Of a stretch of DNA of 64,000 bases, positions 1 through 10,892 are shown in pieces. Position 1 is the stretch's first letter. Every line of letters begins with the position of its first letter. The notes under the pieces are model-generated. The model was not told the DNA's origin. It saw only the letters and a program-made list of their open reading frames with translations, and did not search any database. Position numbers and translations under genes: made by a program. The DNA comes from Accumulibacter sp. (lineage in GTDB: Bacteria; Pseudomonadota; Gammaproteobacteria; Burkholderiales; Rhodocyclaceae): NCBI GenBank assembly GCA_024235695.1, contig JACKLX010000001.1:186001-250000 (forward strand), written 5' to 3'.

Positions 1-2
1 CG

Positions 3-1451
3 GCGCTGGCGCTGGTGTTCATGCTGCGCTATGGCTGGAAGGCCGCGCTGCCGCTCGCTCTGGCCGTGCTGCTGGCAGAAATCTGGGTGCGCAGCCTGCC
101 AGCCGCACTGCCTGCATCGGTCGCCATTGCCGCCATGTTGATGCTCGGCTATGGCGCCATCGGCGGCATCCTCAGGCGGCGGATCGGTGGGCTGGGGATC
201 TTTTCCGACCGCTCCGGCATGCTGCAGTGGTCGGGCATCGTTGTCGCCGGCACGCTACTGACCAGCCTCTGCTTCGTGCTCGCCCTGGTGGGGCTCGATC
301 TGGTACCGGCCGCCGGCTGGCGCGAGGCGGTCAGTCATTACTGGATCGGCGACGGCGTCGGCATTCTGGTGTCGATGCCGCTGCTGTGGATGCTGTTCGA
401 CGAGCACGGTCGGGTGCGGCTGCTGGCCGCCGTCAAACGGCCGGACACGCTGGGCTATGTGCTCGCGGCGATCGCCGCCCTGTGGGTGGTCGTCGGCCTC
501 GGCGCCGAATCGGACTTCAAGCACTTCTACCTGCTGTTCCTGCCGATCATCTGGGCCGCGGCGCGCGAAGGCCTGGTCGGCGCGGTGCTCAGCGCGGCGG
601 TGATCCAGGTCGGGATCATCGTCGTCGTCCACCTGCAGGGCTTTTCGGCGGTGACCGTGCTCGAAATCCAGGTGGTCACCGTGGTGCTGGTGCTGGCCGG
701 ATTCTTCATCGGTGTCGTGGTCGACGAGCAACAGCGCATCAGCGCCGAACTGCGCCACACGCTGCGCCTCGCTGCCGCCGGCGAAATGGCCGGTGCGCTG
801 GCGCACGAACTGAACCAGCCGATCACCGCCCTGTCGGCCTACGGTTCGGCTTGCGAAGAGCTGCTGGCGCGCGGTGAAACAGGCGATCGCCTGAAAACGA
901 CGATCCGCCTGATGGTCGCCGAATCGTATCGAGCCGCCGAGGTTGTCCGCCGCTTGCGCGACTTCTTCCGCGCCGGCACCACCCGGCTGGAGCCGGTTTC
1001 CCTGCAACAGCTGCTGGCCGCGGCGACCGGCGCCTTCGCCAGGCGCGCTGCCAGCGCCGGCGTCAAGCTGACCCTGGGAGCGATCCCGGACGGCGTCCTG
1101 ATGGCCGATCGGCCGCAACTGGAAGTCGTCCTCCGCAATCTGCTGGCCAACGCCTTCGACGCCGTATCCGAGCAGGCCGAAGGCAAGCGTACGGTCAGCC
1201 TCACCGCCGTACTGGAGGGCGACGACCGGGTCTGCATCAAGGTCGAAGACAGCGGCCCGGGCCTCAGCAGCAGCGCCGTAGCGCGGCTCTTCGAACCATT
1301 CAATTCAAGCAAGTCCAGCGGCCTCGGCCTGGGCCTGGCGATCAGTCGCGCCATCGCCGAGGCACACGGTGGCAACCTCTGGGCCGAGGTGGCCGACAGC
1401 GGCGTTTTCAGGCTCGTGCTGCCTTTCGAAGGAACACCCGCAAATGCCTGA
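3..1451 (+). CDS. MASE1-domain sensor histidine kinase (5' end outside window)
   Basis: Membrane sensor kinase that should autophosphorylate and pass phosphate to the response regulator just downstream. The frame is open to the left edge, so the N-terminus is missing. The first ~235 visible residues are a run of hydrophobic helices of MASE1 type. The cytoplasmic part has an H-box with HELNQP (His codon at 804-806), an N-box (RNLLANAFDAV), a G1 box (DSGPGLS) and a GLGLGLAIS G2 box, so a complete HisKA-HATPase core of the FixL/DctB kind. There is no PAS or receiver domain. The stop overlaps the next gene by 8 nt, showing co-translation. The stimulus cannot be read from the sequence. Confidence 0.9.
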   Translation, partial: ALALVFMLRYGWKAALPLALAVLLAEIWVRSLPAALPASVAIAAMLMLGYGAIGGILRRRIGGLGIFSDRSGMLQWSGIVVAGTLLTSLCFVLALVGLDLVPAAGWREAVSHYWIGDGVGILVSMPLLWMLFDEHGRVRLLAAVKRPDTLGYVLAAIAALWVVVGLGAESDFKHFYLLFLPIIWAAAREGLVGAVLSAAVIQVGIIVVVHLQGFSAVTVLEIQVVTVVLVLAGFFIGVVVDEQQRISAELRHTLRLAAAGEMAGALAHELNQPITALSAYGSACEELLARGETGDRLKTTIRLMVAESYRAAEVVRRLRDFFRAGTTRLEPVSLQQLLAAATGAFARRAASAGVKLTLGAIPDGVLMADRPQLEVVLRNLLANAFDAVSEQAEGKRTVSLTAVLEGDDRVCIKVEDSGPGLSSSAVARLFEPFNSSKSSGLGLGLAISRAIAEAHGGNLWAEVADSGVFRLVLPFEGTPANA

Positions 1452-2046
1452 TCTGAACGTCTTCATCGTCGACGACGACCCCTCGGTGCGCGATTCGCTT
1501 GGCCTGTTGCTCGGCCTGCGCGGCTACCGCACGGCGATCTTCGCGGACGCCGAGAGTTTCCTCCAGGCACTGTCGCCGCACTGGCGCGGCTGCGTGCTGC
1601 TCGATATCCGGATGCCGGGAATGGATGGCCTGGCCCTGCAGCGGCGCCTGCTCGAACTCGGCTGCCGCCTGCCGGTGATCGTCATCACCGGCCACGGCGA
1701 CGTCGAGTCGGCGCGCAACGCCTTCAAGGCGCAGGCGGCCGACTTCCTCGAGAAGCCGCTCGATCAGGCCCGGCTGATGGCGGCGATCGACGACGCTCTG
1801 GCGAAGTACGGGGTGAGCAGCCACGAGAGCGACCAGCGCAAGCATTTCGCCGAGTTGCTGGCGACGCTGACGCCGCGCGAACACGAGGTCATGGAATTGA
1901 TCGTCGCCGGCGGCCACAACCGCGACATCGCTGACCAACTGGGCATCAGCCCGCGTACCGTCGAAGTGCATAAGGCGCGGGTGATGCAGAAGCTGAACGT
2001 CGACAGCGTCGCACAACTGGTCAGGTATAGCCTGGGGAAGCGCTGA
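1444..2046 (+). CDS. FixJ/NarL-type response regulator
   Basis: Two-domain transcription regulator of 200 aa. The receiver domain has the acidic pocket VDDDPS near residue 10, the phospho-acceptor Asp54 in LLDIRMPG and the conserved Lys in EKPLD. The C-terminal LuxR-type helix-turn-helix begins at LTPREHEV and contains ISPRTVEVHKARVMQKL. The ATG at 1444 is preferred over an upstream in-frame start because it begins exactly at the receiver domain and overlaps the kinase stop. It is the cognate partner of the MASE1 kinase. No target operator is evident nearby; the next gene is convergent. Confidence 0.92.
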   Translation: MPDLNVFIVDDDPSVRDSLGLLLGLRGYRTAIFADAESFLQALSPHWRGCVLLDIRMPGMDGLALQRRLLELGCRLPVIVITGHGDVESARNAFKAQAADFLEKPLDQARLMAAIDDALAKYGVSSHESDQRKHFAELLATLTPREHEVMELIVAGGHNRDIADQLGISPRTVEVHKARVMQKLNVDSVAQLVRYSLGKR

Positions 2047-2131
2047 CACGAGGCGACGGCAAACAACAGCCACGAGGCTTCAGGCATGCGATTCTCCCGG
2101 CAGCCGCGAAAACCGGCGGGTGAGGATGGAC

Positions 2132-2749
2132 TCAGGACCCCGGTTGGCAGCGCATCGGCGAGCTGCCGCGTCCCCAGACGATCGTCGCTTCGCCCTGGTG
2201 TTCCCAGAGCGATTCGTTCTGACTCTGATACTTGCTGCCGCTGGCACTGGCCTGGATGAACATCAGCGAGGTCTGCTCGCCGCGCCGGGCAATCAGCGTC
2301 GGCGGCTCGGTGCGGAAGAAGGTGACGACCACCGTGCCGTTGCGCATGCCGTCGCAGCGATAGCTGATCGGGCCATTGCCGGGGACCAGACGATACCTGG
2401 CCTGCAGCTCGGCGATCCGCAGGCGGTAGCTCTGCTCGACGCACTCGCGCTGGGCCTTTTTCTTCCAGCAATCGTTGCGCTCGCGGATCCAGCGGCGTTG
2501 CGAGGCCCGCAAGAGCGGCGGGCGCTCTTTCACCGCCTTGGCCTGCGCGTCGACGAGAACCCGCGCCAGCTTGCTGTCGAGGCTGGCCAGACGCTCGTCC
2601 TTGCAGACCAGTTCCTCGACGCGGCTGGTCGTCGCGCTTCGGCAGTCGAGCGACGGAACGACGGCGGGCGTCGGTACGCTCGCCCGAGCAGCCGGTGCCA
2701 GGACGAGGCCGGCAACGAACAACAGGGCTTTGAACGGATCGCTCTTCAT
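2132..2749 (-). CDS. Secreted LprI-like / MliC-like lysozyme-inhibitor fusion
   Basis: A 205-aa exported protein. The start at 2749 has a strong Shine-Dalgarno (GGAGGA) and gives a signal peptide ending near AARA. The middle looks like the LprI/DUF1311 fold: paired cysteines, the RVEELVCKDERLASLD pattern and a later RRWIRERNDCW. The last ~75 residues resemble MliC/PliC C-type lysozyme inhibitors: YRCDG, then a SASGSKYQSQN-type loop, a W and a terminal Cys. Both families inhibit lysozyme, so a periplasmic role in lysozyme tolerance is likely. The fusion is an inference from motifs; the MliC half is divergent. It is separated by ~165 nt from rarD upstream. Confidence 0.75.
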   Translation of the reverse strand: MKSDPFKALLFVAGLVLAPAARASVPTPAVVPSLDCRSATTSRVEELVCKDERLASLDSKLARVLVDAQAKAVKERPPLLRASQRRWIRERNDCWKKKAQRECVEQSYRLRIAELQARYRLVPGNGPISYRCDGMRNGTVVVTFFRTEPPTLIARRGEQTSLMFIQASASGSKYQSQNESLWEHQGEATIVWGRGSSPMRCQPGS

Positions 2750-2914
2750 GATGGTCCTCCCGCTGAGCTGGATTGCCAATGACCACAGCTGGCACATTCA
2801 CCGCGAAGCCCGCTGCGAATGCCTGCCAGGGCCAACGCTGATTGTCCGCTTGCCCGGCGCCGCTTGGCAAGTCTCGGCCGCGCCGGCTGTCGTGGCGCTG
2901 CCGGCAACCGCCGA

Positions 2915-3802
2915 CTACGCGGGCGCGCGGTACCTGCCCCAGGCGCTCCAGCTGTACACCAGCAGGCCGAGCCAGATCAGGGCGAAACTGACCAGCTGGG
3001 CAGCGCGCAGCGGCTCGCCGAAGATCCACACTGCGGTCAGGAACTGCAGCGTCGGATTGATGTACATCAGCATCCCGACCGTCGCCAGATCGAGGCGCTG
3101 GGTGGCGGCGGCGAAGGCCATCAGCGGCAGCGCGGTGATCACGCCAGCACTGATCAGCAACAGCGTCGTCCGCAGGTCCTGGCCACCGAAGACGGCGTGT
3201 CCGTGCTGCGCCTGCCACCAGGCGTAGAGCGCGCACACCGGCAGCATGGCCAGCGTCTCCAGCCACAGGCTGGAAACCGAATCGACCGGCAGTCGCTTGC
3301 GGACCAGGCCGTAGGTGCCGAAGGTGCCGGCGAGGACCAGCGACACCCACGGCAGGCTGCCGAGGGCGATGATCTCGTTGGCGATCGCCAGCAGCGCCAG
3401 ACCGACCGAGATCCATTCCAGGCGATTCAGCCGCTCCTTGAGCACCACCAGGCCGAGCAGCACGTTCACCAGCGGGGTCAGAAAGTAGCCAAGACTGGAG
3501 GCAACCACCTGCTGGTTGGCGACGGCCCACAGGAAGACCAGCCAGTTGCTGCCGATCAGCAGCGCGGCGACGGTCAGCATCGCCAGGTGGCGCCAGGTCC
3601 GGAAAACGGCGCCGACCTTGCCCCATTGCCGACGCAGGGTCAGCAGCCCACCGACGAAGATGCAGGCCCACACCGCGCGATTGCTCAGGACATCCATCGG
3701 CGAAACGTGCGACAGCTGCCGGAAGAACAGCGGAAAGAAGCCCCACATGCCGTAGGCCAGCAGCCCGAAACCGACGCCTGCGAGCTGCCGGTCGGCGTTC
3801 AT
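2915..3802 (-). CDS. rarD: RarD-type EamA-family permease
   Basis: Polytopic inner-membrane protein of 295 aa with about ten hydrophobic segments, the usual RarD length. Diagnostic stretches are GLLAYGMWGFFPLFF at the N-terminus, GSNWLVFLWAV, and LGYFLTPLVNVLLGLVVLKERL at the end of the first EamA repeat. Family members are drug/metabolite-superfamily transporters; the substrate of RarD itself is not settled. The start lies 4 nt after the stop of the DUF599 gene, so the two are probably co-transcribed. Confidence 0.9.
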   Translation of the reverse strand: MNADRQLAGVGFGLLAYGMWGFFPLFFRQLSHVSPMDVLSNRAVWACIFVGGLLTLRRQWGKVGAVFRTWRHLAMLTVAALLIGSNWLVFLWAVANQQVVASSLGYFLTPLVNVLLGLVVLKERLNRLEWISVGLALLAIANEIIALGSLPWVSLVLAGTFGTYGLVRKRLPVDSVSSLWLETLAMLPVCALYAWWQAQHGHAVFGGQDLRTTLLLISAGVITALPLMAFAAATQRLDLATVGMLMYINPTLQFLTAVWIFGEPLRAAQLVSFALIWLGLLVYSWSAWGRYRAPA

Positions 3803-3806
3803 GCAC

Positions 3807-4499
3807 TCATGGCTCGCGCCGCAGGACGTCGAGCGTTGCCGAACGATAATCGCGCCGATAGAGGACGATCAGGATGCTCACCGACAGGAAGCCCAGGACC
3901 AGCGGACTGAGCAACCAGCCCGACGCCGCAAGGCCAAAATAGTAGGCACGGATGCCGCGGTTGAAATCGTCGCCGGCGAGGTTGTGGGCGCCCGCCACGC
4001 GACGGGCGTAGCGTTCGACCTGCGGGTCGTCGCTGCGGCCCAGCGGTGCCGCGCCGATCAGGATCGACAGCAGGTTGAACTGGCGTAGAGCCCAGGTGAA
4101 CTTGAAGTAGCCATAGACGAAACTGGCCAGCACCAGCATCAGCTTGATTTCGAGCAGTTCGCGACTGCCGGTGCCGCCGAGCGCCAGATCGGCGGAAAAG
4201 CTCATCAGCTTGTCGGCGGCGCCGAGCGCGGCGACCAGGCCGGCGATGATGTAGATGGTGGTATTGGCGTAGAAAGAAACACTGCCCATCAGGTTGCCGA
4301 TCAGTGTCGAGTCGGTCACCCGGATGTCGCGTTCCAGCATTCGCTCCGCCCAGTCGCGCCGGTAGGCGTGCAGGTGTCCGATCAGACCCTCGCAAGACCA
4401 GCGGCTATGCTCGGAAAACCAGGTGTAGCCGGCCCAGCAGCTGACGAAGACGAGCAGGGCCAGCCAGTCGGTCAGGGAGAGATGCGAAAGGGCGCGCAT
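3807..4499 (-). CDS. DUF599 family membrane protein
   Basis: A 230-aa integral membrane protein. It has a first helix right after the start (LALLVFVSCWAGYTWF), two central helices around NTTIYIIAGLVAALGAADKL and LEIKLMLVLASFVYGYFKF, and a final pair near the C-terminus. The FRQFN-like stretch and the overall spacing match DUF599. No enzymatic motif is visible and no function is established for the family. It is the first gene of a probable pair with rarD. A weak -10-like hexamer (CAAGAT) sits 6 nt before the ATG. Confidence 0.8.
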   Translation of the reverse strand: MRALSHLSLTDWLALLVFVSCWAGYTWFSEHSRWSCEGLIGHLHAYRRDWAERMLERDIRVTDSTLIGNLMGSVSFYANTTIYIIAGLVAALGAADKLMSFSADLALGGTGSRELLEIKLMLVLASFVYGYFKFTWALRQFNLLSILIGAAPLGRSDDPQVERYARRVAGAHNLAGDDFNRGIRAYYFGLAASGWLLSPLVLGFLSVSILIVLYRRDYRSATLDVLRREP

Positions 4500-4722
4500 C
4501 GGGGCATCTTGCCACAGAACGCCCCGCCTCCGACATCGGGCTGGCAGCTGACCGGCGATCTGGCGCCGACCACCGACCGCCGGCTAGTGACTTGCCGATT
4601 GCCGATCGGGCACCGATCGCTGCCGGCAGGAACCAGCCCTTTGCCACCGGATAGCCGAGTGTCGCATGGTCGGTTGCGTGCCGTTCCTCCTCGATGGCGG
4701 TGAACGAACGGTCACGACGTTG

Positions 4723-6519
4723 TCACGCTCCTCCGCTGCCGGCGCCGGCGGTGGCGAGTCGTCCGACCAGCCAGTAGGTGAGCAGCAACGCCCCGAGGTG
4801 GTAGGCGGTGTTGAACAGCACGCCGTACTGGGCGTGGATCAGCACCGTCAGCGCCAGGTACAGCAGCACTCCGGCAGCGACCAGCAGGCGTCGCGACAGC
4901 GGCCGCAGGGCCGGCCGAAACAGCCGCAGCCAGCCGCCGGCAGCGGCCATGGCAACCATCAGCAGCATCTGCAGCAGCGGGTCGAGGCTGCGGACGTGTA
5001 TGCCCTGCAGCAGGTTATTGACGATGTCGGCGTGCAGCTCGACGCCGTGGCGAAGCTCCGAGCCGAGTCCGCGGCGAACGAGAAACTGGTCGTTGCCGGC
5101 CCGGGCGTCGCCGATCAGGACGATTTTCCCGGCCAGCTCGCCGGCAGCGATCGTCGCCGCCGGGCCGGTGAGCTGTTCGTAGTCGTAGCGCTGCGGTGCC
5201 TGCCGCCAGGCCTGCAGCGGCGCCAGGCGGATCAGCGACTCGGCGACGTCGTCGCCGGCCGACAGCAGCGGGCAATCGTTGCGCGCCTGTCCGGAGCCGT
5301 CGACGCTCGTCGTCACCGGCTGCAGCGGCCCTTGCCAGAGCGTCTTGCCGGTCTCGCTGACGACCGTCAGTTCGCGCCGCTGATCGTCCACTGCCAGCGT
5401 CGTACCGCCGACCGCAAGGGTAGCGATGGCGGCGAGCTTGCGGCTGACGCGATCGATCGGCGCGCCGTCCGGCGAGCCGGCGACGGCGGTGGGAGTTGCT
5501 CGCAGTGCGAACTTGAGCGCGGCGATCGGGGCGACCGAAGCGTAGCCGAGCCGGCCGCCGACGCAAAGCAGGCCGGTCGCGACGCCGGCAAGGCCGGGGA
5601 TCACCGCCGGCTGCTCGCCGATCAGCCGATTGACGCCGACGATCACCTGCGTTCCGCGCTGCCTGGCGCGGGCGACGGCGGCGGTCAGCTCGGCGTCGGC
5701 CGCCGACGGCCGCTCGAAATAGGCGTCGAAGACAATCACGCCGGCGCCGGCATCGACCAGCCGGTCGATCGCGCGGGCGTGCTCGCGGCGCCACGCGGGC
5801 CCGAAGCTGCCCAGACGTGCTTCGGATTTCTCGTCGAACCCGGCAATGACGATGCGCTCGCTGACCGGCACACTGGCGACCAGGTCGCCGAGCGCCATGG
5901 TATAACTTTCGATGCGGGTATCGATCCGGAGCGCGTCGAAGAGCTGCACCCAGGCGAACAGGACCATCAGCAGCGCGATGCCGGCGACGCTGTAGCGCCG
6001 CCACTTGCGGACGCGTTCGCCGTTCATCAGCTGCGCGAACTGGCCGAGCAGCGACGGCCGCCGTTCGATGCTGCGGATCAGCGCGTCGAGGTCGAACTGG
6101 AAGCGCGTGTCGTCGAGTGGGTGTGCCTGATGGCGCGCCAGTGCGCCGATCGCCGCCGGCAGTTGCTTGATGTCCGGCATGCGGGCGCCACCGACCAGCA
6201 CCGGGATCAGGCGCTTACCCTGCTGCAGTGCCGCGGCGAGTTCGTAACGGACGAAATCATCGGCCTGATCGAGTCGCCGGCCCTGCTCGTTGTGCGCGCC
6301 CAGCCATTCGGGACCGATCAGCGCAATGACAATGTCACTGGCGCCGACACGGTGGTCGAGGACGGTGATGAAGTCGTCGCCGGGCGCGATCTGGCCGATG
6401 TCCATGAACACGCGATCGGCGCCAAAGTGCGCGCTGAGGTGATCGTAGAGTCGCCCGGCGTAGGCGATGCTGTCTTCGCGACGGTAGCTGATGAACAGCC
6501 GGGGCGCTTCCTTCGCCAC
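4723..6519 (-). CDS. TIR-CHASE2 membrane protein
   Basis: A 598-aa protein with an unusual order of domains. Residues 5-150 form a TIR domain: FISYRREDS, the VFMDIGQIAPGDDF loop, VIALIGPEWL, and Glu93 in YELAAAL, where bacterial and SARM1-type TIR NADases carry their catalytic Glu. One transmembrane helix follows at ~176-194. A CHASE2-like extracytoplasmic domain spans ~200-505 (IVIAGFDEKS, VIVFDAYFERP, GKIVLIGDARAG, then GVELHADIVNNLL). Three helices end the protein at ~515-590. In most CHASE2 proteins the output domain follows the last helices; here it precedes the sensor. The FecR-like lipoprotein gene lies ~100 nt upstream on the same strand. NAD hydrolysis is an inference from the Glu, not shown. 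Confidence 0.85.
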   Translation of the reverse strand: MAKEAPRLFISYRREDSIAYAGRLYDHLSAHFGADRVFMDIGQIAPGDDFITVLDHRVGASDIVIALIGPEWLGAHNEQGRRLDQADDFVRYELAAALQQGKRLIPVLVGGARMPDIKQLPAAIGALARHQAHPLDDTRFQFDLDALIRSIERRPSLLGQFAQLMNGERVRKWRRYSVAGIALLMVLFAWVQLFDALRIDTRIESYTMALGDLVASVPVSERIVIAGFDEKSEARLGSFGPAWRREHARAIDRLVDAGAGVIVFDAYFERPSAADAELTAAVARARQRGTQVIVGVNRLIGEQPAVIPGLAGVATGLLCVGGRLGYASVAPIAALKFALRATPTAVAGSPDGAPIDRVSRKLAAIATLAVGGTTLAVDDQRRELTVVSETGKTLWQGPLQPVTTSVDGSGQARNDCPLLSAGDDVAESLIRLAPLQAWRQAPQRYDYEQLTGPAATIAAGELAGKIVLIGDARAGNDQFLVRRGLGSELRHGVELHADIVNNLLQGIHVRSLDPLLQMLLMVAMAAAGGWLRLFRPALRPLSRRLLVAAGVLLYLALTVLIHAQYGVLFNTAYHLGALLLTYWLVGRLATAGAGSGGA

Positions 6520-6618
6520 GGGCAGATCGCCGGCGTTCAGCCGCCTGGCGGCGCGGGCGGGCGATACCGTCGCGCCGGGCAGTCCGCCGATCGCCGCCGC
6601 CGGCCCGGCCGCTCGGCC

Positions 6619-7515
6619 TCAACGCACATCGATGCCGCTGGACGACGGTATTTGCGTCGTCGGGAACCGTGTTGCCGGAATTTGTGTCGTCGGTATCCGC
6701 GTCGGAAACCGCGTCGCCGGAGTCGGTGTCGTCGGAGTCGGTGTCGTCGGCACCCGCGTCGGTGGCGTCTGCTGCGGTGACTGCCAGCCGCTGTCGTGAT
6801 CATCGCGCGAATCACTGGCCGCGGCGCCGACTCCGATGGCAAAAAGGCCGCCGACCAGCGCCGCCGTCCCGAAATTGCTGGGTTTTGGCACCAGCCGGTC
6901 GAGTTCGCGGATGCGGTTGCGGATGTACTCGACCTCGCCGGGGCTTGCCCGGCCGACTTCAACCAGGTCGGCGCCGGCGATCGACGCCGCCTGGCCGACG
7001 CCGAGCGAGGTTCTCGTCCAGCGCCCGATGTTCGACGTCAGCCCGACCCGGTCCTCGGCGACGACCACCCTGACCCGCCGCTCGGGCTCGACCCGGACGA
7101 GATACTCGGTGCCTTCCGAGCCGGCGGTGGCGTACTCGGTCTGGACCTTGAAATAACCCTTGACCTTGACCAGGACCTCACCGAAGAAGACGAAGATCGA
7201 GCCCAGCCGGACGTGCGTCGCCGGCTGCACGTAGACCCGCGCACCGTCGGCGAAGCTGATCACGGCGGTCGATTGGGCGTTGGTTTCGATCTCGTCGCCA
7301 GGCTGCAACGGCATGCTGTCCTTCGCCTGCGAGCGAACGCCCTGGTGGATGACGTCGACGCCACCGATCGCGCCGCCCTTGACCAGTCGCCCTTCCTGGA
7401 CGACGTTGAGGCTCGTCGCCGCGCAGCCGCCGAGGGCGACAGCGAGGACCAGAAGCAGGCCGTGAAGAACCGGGGACCTGCCGGATGTTGCCTCTCTCTG
7501 AATGCCGGATGTCAT
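6619..7515 (-). CDS. FecR-domain lipoprotein with Thr/Pro-rich tail
   Basis: A 298-aa lipoprotein. The ATG at 7515 has a GGAGGG Shine-Dalgarno; a signal peptide ends in a lipobox LGGC with Cys31 followed by Ala, which predicts outer-membrane sorting. The central FecR-like domain includes LQPGDEIETNAQSTAVISF, ARVYVQPATHVRLGSI and YATAGSEGTEYLVRV. A helical stretch (VEYIRNRIRELDRLV) and a short hydrophobic patch (ALVGGLFAIGVGAAA) follow. The last ~60 residues are low-complexity TPT/ATRFPTTQIP repeats. FecR-like domains are often encoded beside CHASE2 proteins, and the TIR-CHASE2 gene is directly downstream. A ligand-binding or signal-relay role is inferred. Confidence 0.82.
   Translation of the reverse strand: MTSGIQREATSGRSPVLHGLLLVLAVALGGCAATSLNVVQEGRLVKGGAIGGVDVIHQGVRSQAKDSMPLQPGDEIETNAQSTAVISFADGARVYVQPATHVRLGSIFVFFGEVLVKVKGYFKVQTEYATAGSEGTEYLVRVEPERRVRVVVAEDRVGLTSNIGRWTRTSLGVGQAASIAGADLVEVGRASPGEVEYIRNRIRELDRLVPKPSNFGTAALVGGLFAIGVGAAASDSRDDHDSGWQSPQQTPPTRVPTTPTPTTPTPATRFPTRIPTTQIPATRFPTTQIPSSSGIDVR
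6640..6780. repeat. Imperfect tandem repeat encoding the Thr/Pro tail
   Basis: On the plus strand, units of the form GTCGGNNNCGGTGTCGTCGGA and close variants recur every ~18-24 nt. They encode the TPTTPTP and RFPTTQIP motifs of the FecR-like lipoprotein tail. Such tracts usually vary in copy number between strains. Confidence 0.6.
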
Positions 7516-7818
7516 GCGAACGCCCTCCATACCGCGGTGCAAACCTGGCGGCGGCTTGCCAGCAGCGGGCGCTGGTGGCGAGCGACGGCCACGAGTCCAG
7601 GCCAGGGTGGCTGTTCCTCGACTGCCGGCAAACGAAACGGCGACCGCTCGCGCAGTCGAGGTATTGGTTCACGAGTATATTCAGCGCGAGCAGCAAAGAC
7701 AAACGCGGCCTGCCGCTGGTGGCGATTGTCCGGCGGTGTCGCCACGCTGCTCGCCGGGACGAGGCGGTGTCAAGGGCAAGGGGCGGCGACGTCCCGGACA
7801 ACGGGAAAGGACAGGGAA
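7516..7818. other. Divergent intergenic region
   Basis: A gap of 303 nt between the FecR-like lipoprotein (minus) and the membrane protein (plus). It contains the minus-strand promoter described at 7674-7702. I see no convincing plus-strand promoter, RNA gene or supported short ORF; open frames crossing it are extensions of neighbouring frames. Confidence 0.6.
7674..7702 (-). promoter_or_regulatory. Sigma-70 promoter for the fecR-like / TIR-CHASE2 unit
   Basis: Reading the minus strand: TTGTCT, a 17-nt spacer, then TATACT, at 7702-7697 and 7679-7674. It points at the lipoprotein gene and leaves a leader of about 150 nt before the start at 7515. It lies in the most AT-rich part of the divergent gap. 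Confidence 0.55.
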
Positions 7819-8637
7819 ATGCACATCGTGTACCGATTCTTGATGATCCTGGCGGTCGTCGGGCTGGTCGCCTCCTCGTGGTTGGCGCCGCTGGACTCGG
7901 TCGCCATGCACCAGGCCGAAGCCGGCCTGAAGCGGGCGCTGGTCAGTTTTGCGACCGCCAGAGCCTTGAACGCGGTGATCTCGGTCGCGCAGGGAACCGA
8001 AGTGTCGATGCAGCCGGCCGGGATGGGGGTGGTACTCACTCCAGGGCAGCTGCTCGATCCGGTCAACGATCTGGTCGAGCAGTTTTCGCATCTGATGCTG
8101 GCCGCCAGCGTCGCTTTCGGCGTTCAGAAAGTGCTGATCAGCATCGGCGCGTACTGGGTGATCTCACTGCTGTTGACCGCGGTGGCGCTGGCCTGGGCAT
8201 GGTGCCACCTGCGACAGCAAACGCCGCCCGCCTGGCTCTCGAGAAGCCTGATCATCATCGTCATGCTGCGCTTTGCCGTTCCGGCGGTCGGCGTCGGCAG
8301 CGACCTGCTGTTCGAACAATTCCTGGCTGCCGACTACGACGCCAGCCAGCAGATCATCAGTGCGGCGCCGGCGCGGGTCGCCAGCCTCGACCTGCCGCTG
8401 CCGCCGGCTTCCGCCGAACAGAGCCTGGTCGAAAGGATCCGTTCGTGGTGGTCACACGACGTCGATCTGAAGGCGCGCTTCGATGCCCTGCAGCAGGCTG
8501 CCGAGCAGGCCACCGAGCACATCATCACGCTGATCGTGATCTTCCTGCTGCAGACCCTGCTGATCCCGCTGCTGCTCCTGTGGGCCTTGTATGGTCTGGC
8601 AAGCAGCGCTTTCGACACGCTGCGGGGAAATGGCTGA
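7819..8637 (+). CDS. Conserved-looking membrane protein of unknown function
   Basis: 272 aa. The ATG at 7819 follows AAAGGACAGGGAA, a fair ribosome-binding site, and starts with a membrane anchor (FLMILAVVGLVASSWLAPL). Residues ~20-95 look extracytoplasmic. Two hydrophobic segments follow (YWVISLLLTAVALAWAW and LIIIVMLRFAVPAVGV), then a second soluble region with an amphipathic helix rich in Ala/Glu, and a C-terminal helix (TLIVIFLLQTLLIPLLLLW). I do not recognise a family. It is divergent from the FecR/TIR-CHASE2 unit and lies 59 nt upstream of uvrD. Confidence 0.75.
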   Translation: MHIVYRFLMILAVVGLVASSWLAPLDSVAMHQAEAGLKRALVSFATARALNAVISVAQGTEVSMQPAGMGVVLTPGQLLDPVNDLVEQFSHLMLAASVAFGVQKVLISIGAYWVISLLLTAVALAWAWCHLRQQTPPAWLSRSLIIIVMLRFAVPAVGVGSDLLFEQFLAADYDASQQIISAAPARVASLDLPLPPASAEQSLVERIRSWWSHDVDLKARFDALQQAAEQATEHIITLIVIFLLQTLLIPLLLLWALYGLASSAFDTLRGNG

Positions 8638-8660
8638 AGCGGCGGCCCGACGGCGGCGGC

Positions 8661-8666
8661 TATAAT
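8661..8666 (+). promoter_or_regulatory. -10 element for uvrD
   Basis: A perfect TATAAT, 30 nt before the uvrD ATG; no good -35 is present. A short leader containing CAGGAAG as ribosome-binding site would result. Confidence 0.5.
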
Positions 8667-8696
8667 CGGGGCTGCCTCGCCAGGAAGCCGCATTCG

Positions 8697-10892
<2,196 letters not shown>

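Noticed and set aside
4666-6780. 704-codon plus-strand frame opposite the TIR-CHASE2 gene
   Set aside because: Composition is Arg/Gln/Asp-rich without motifs; the minus strand carries clear TIR and CHASE2 motifs.
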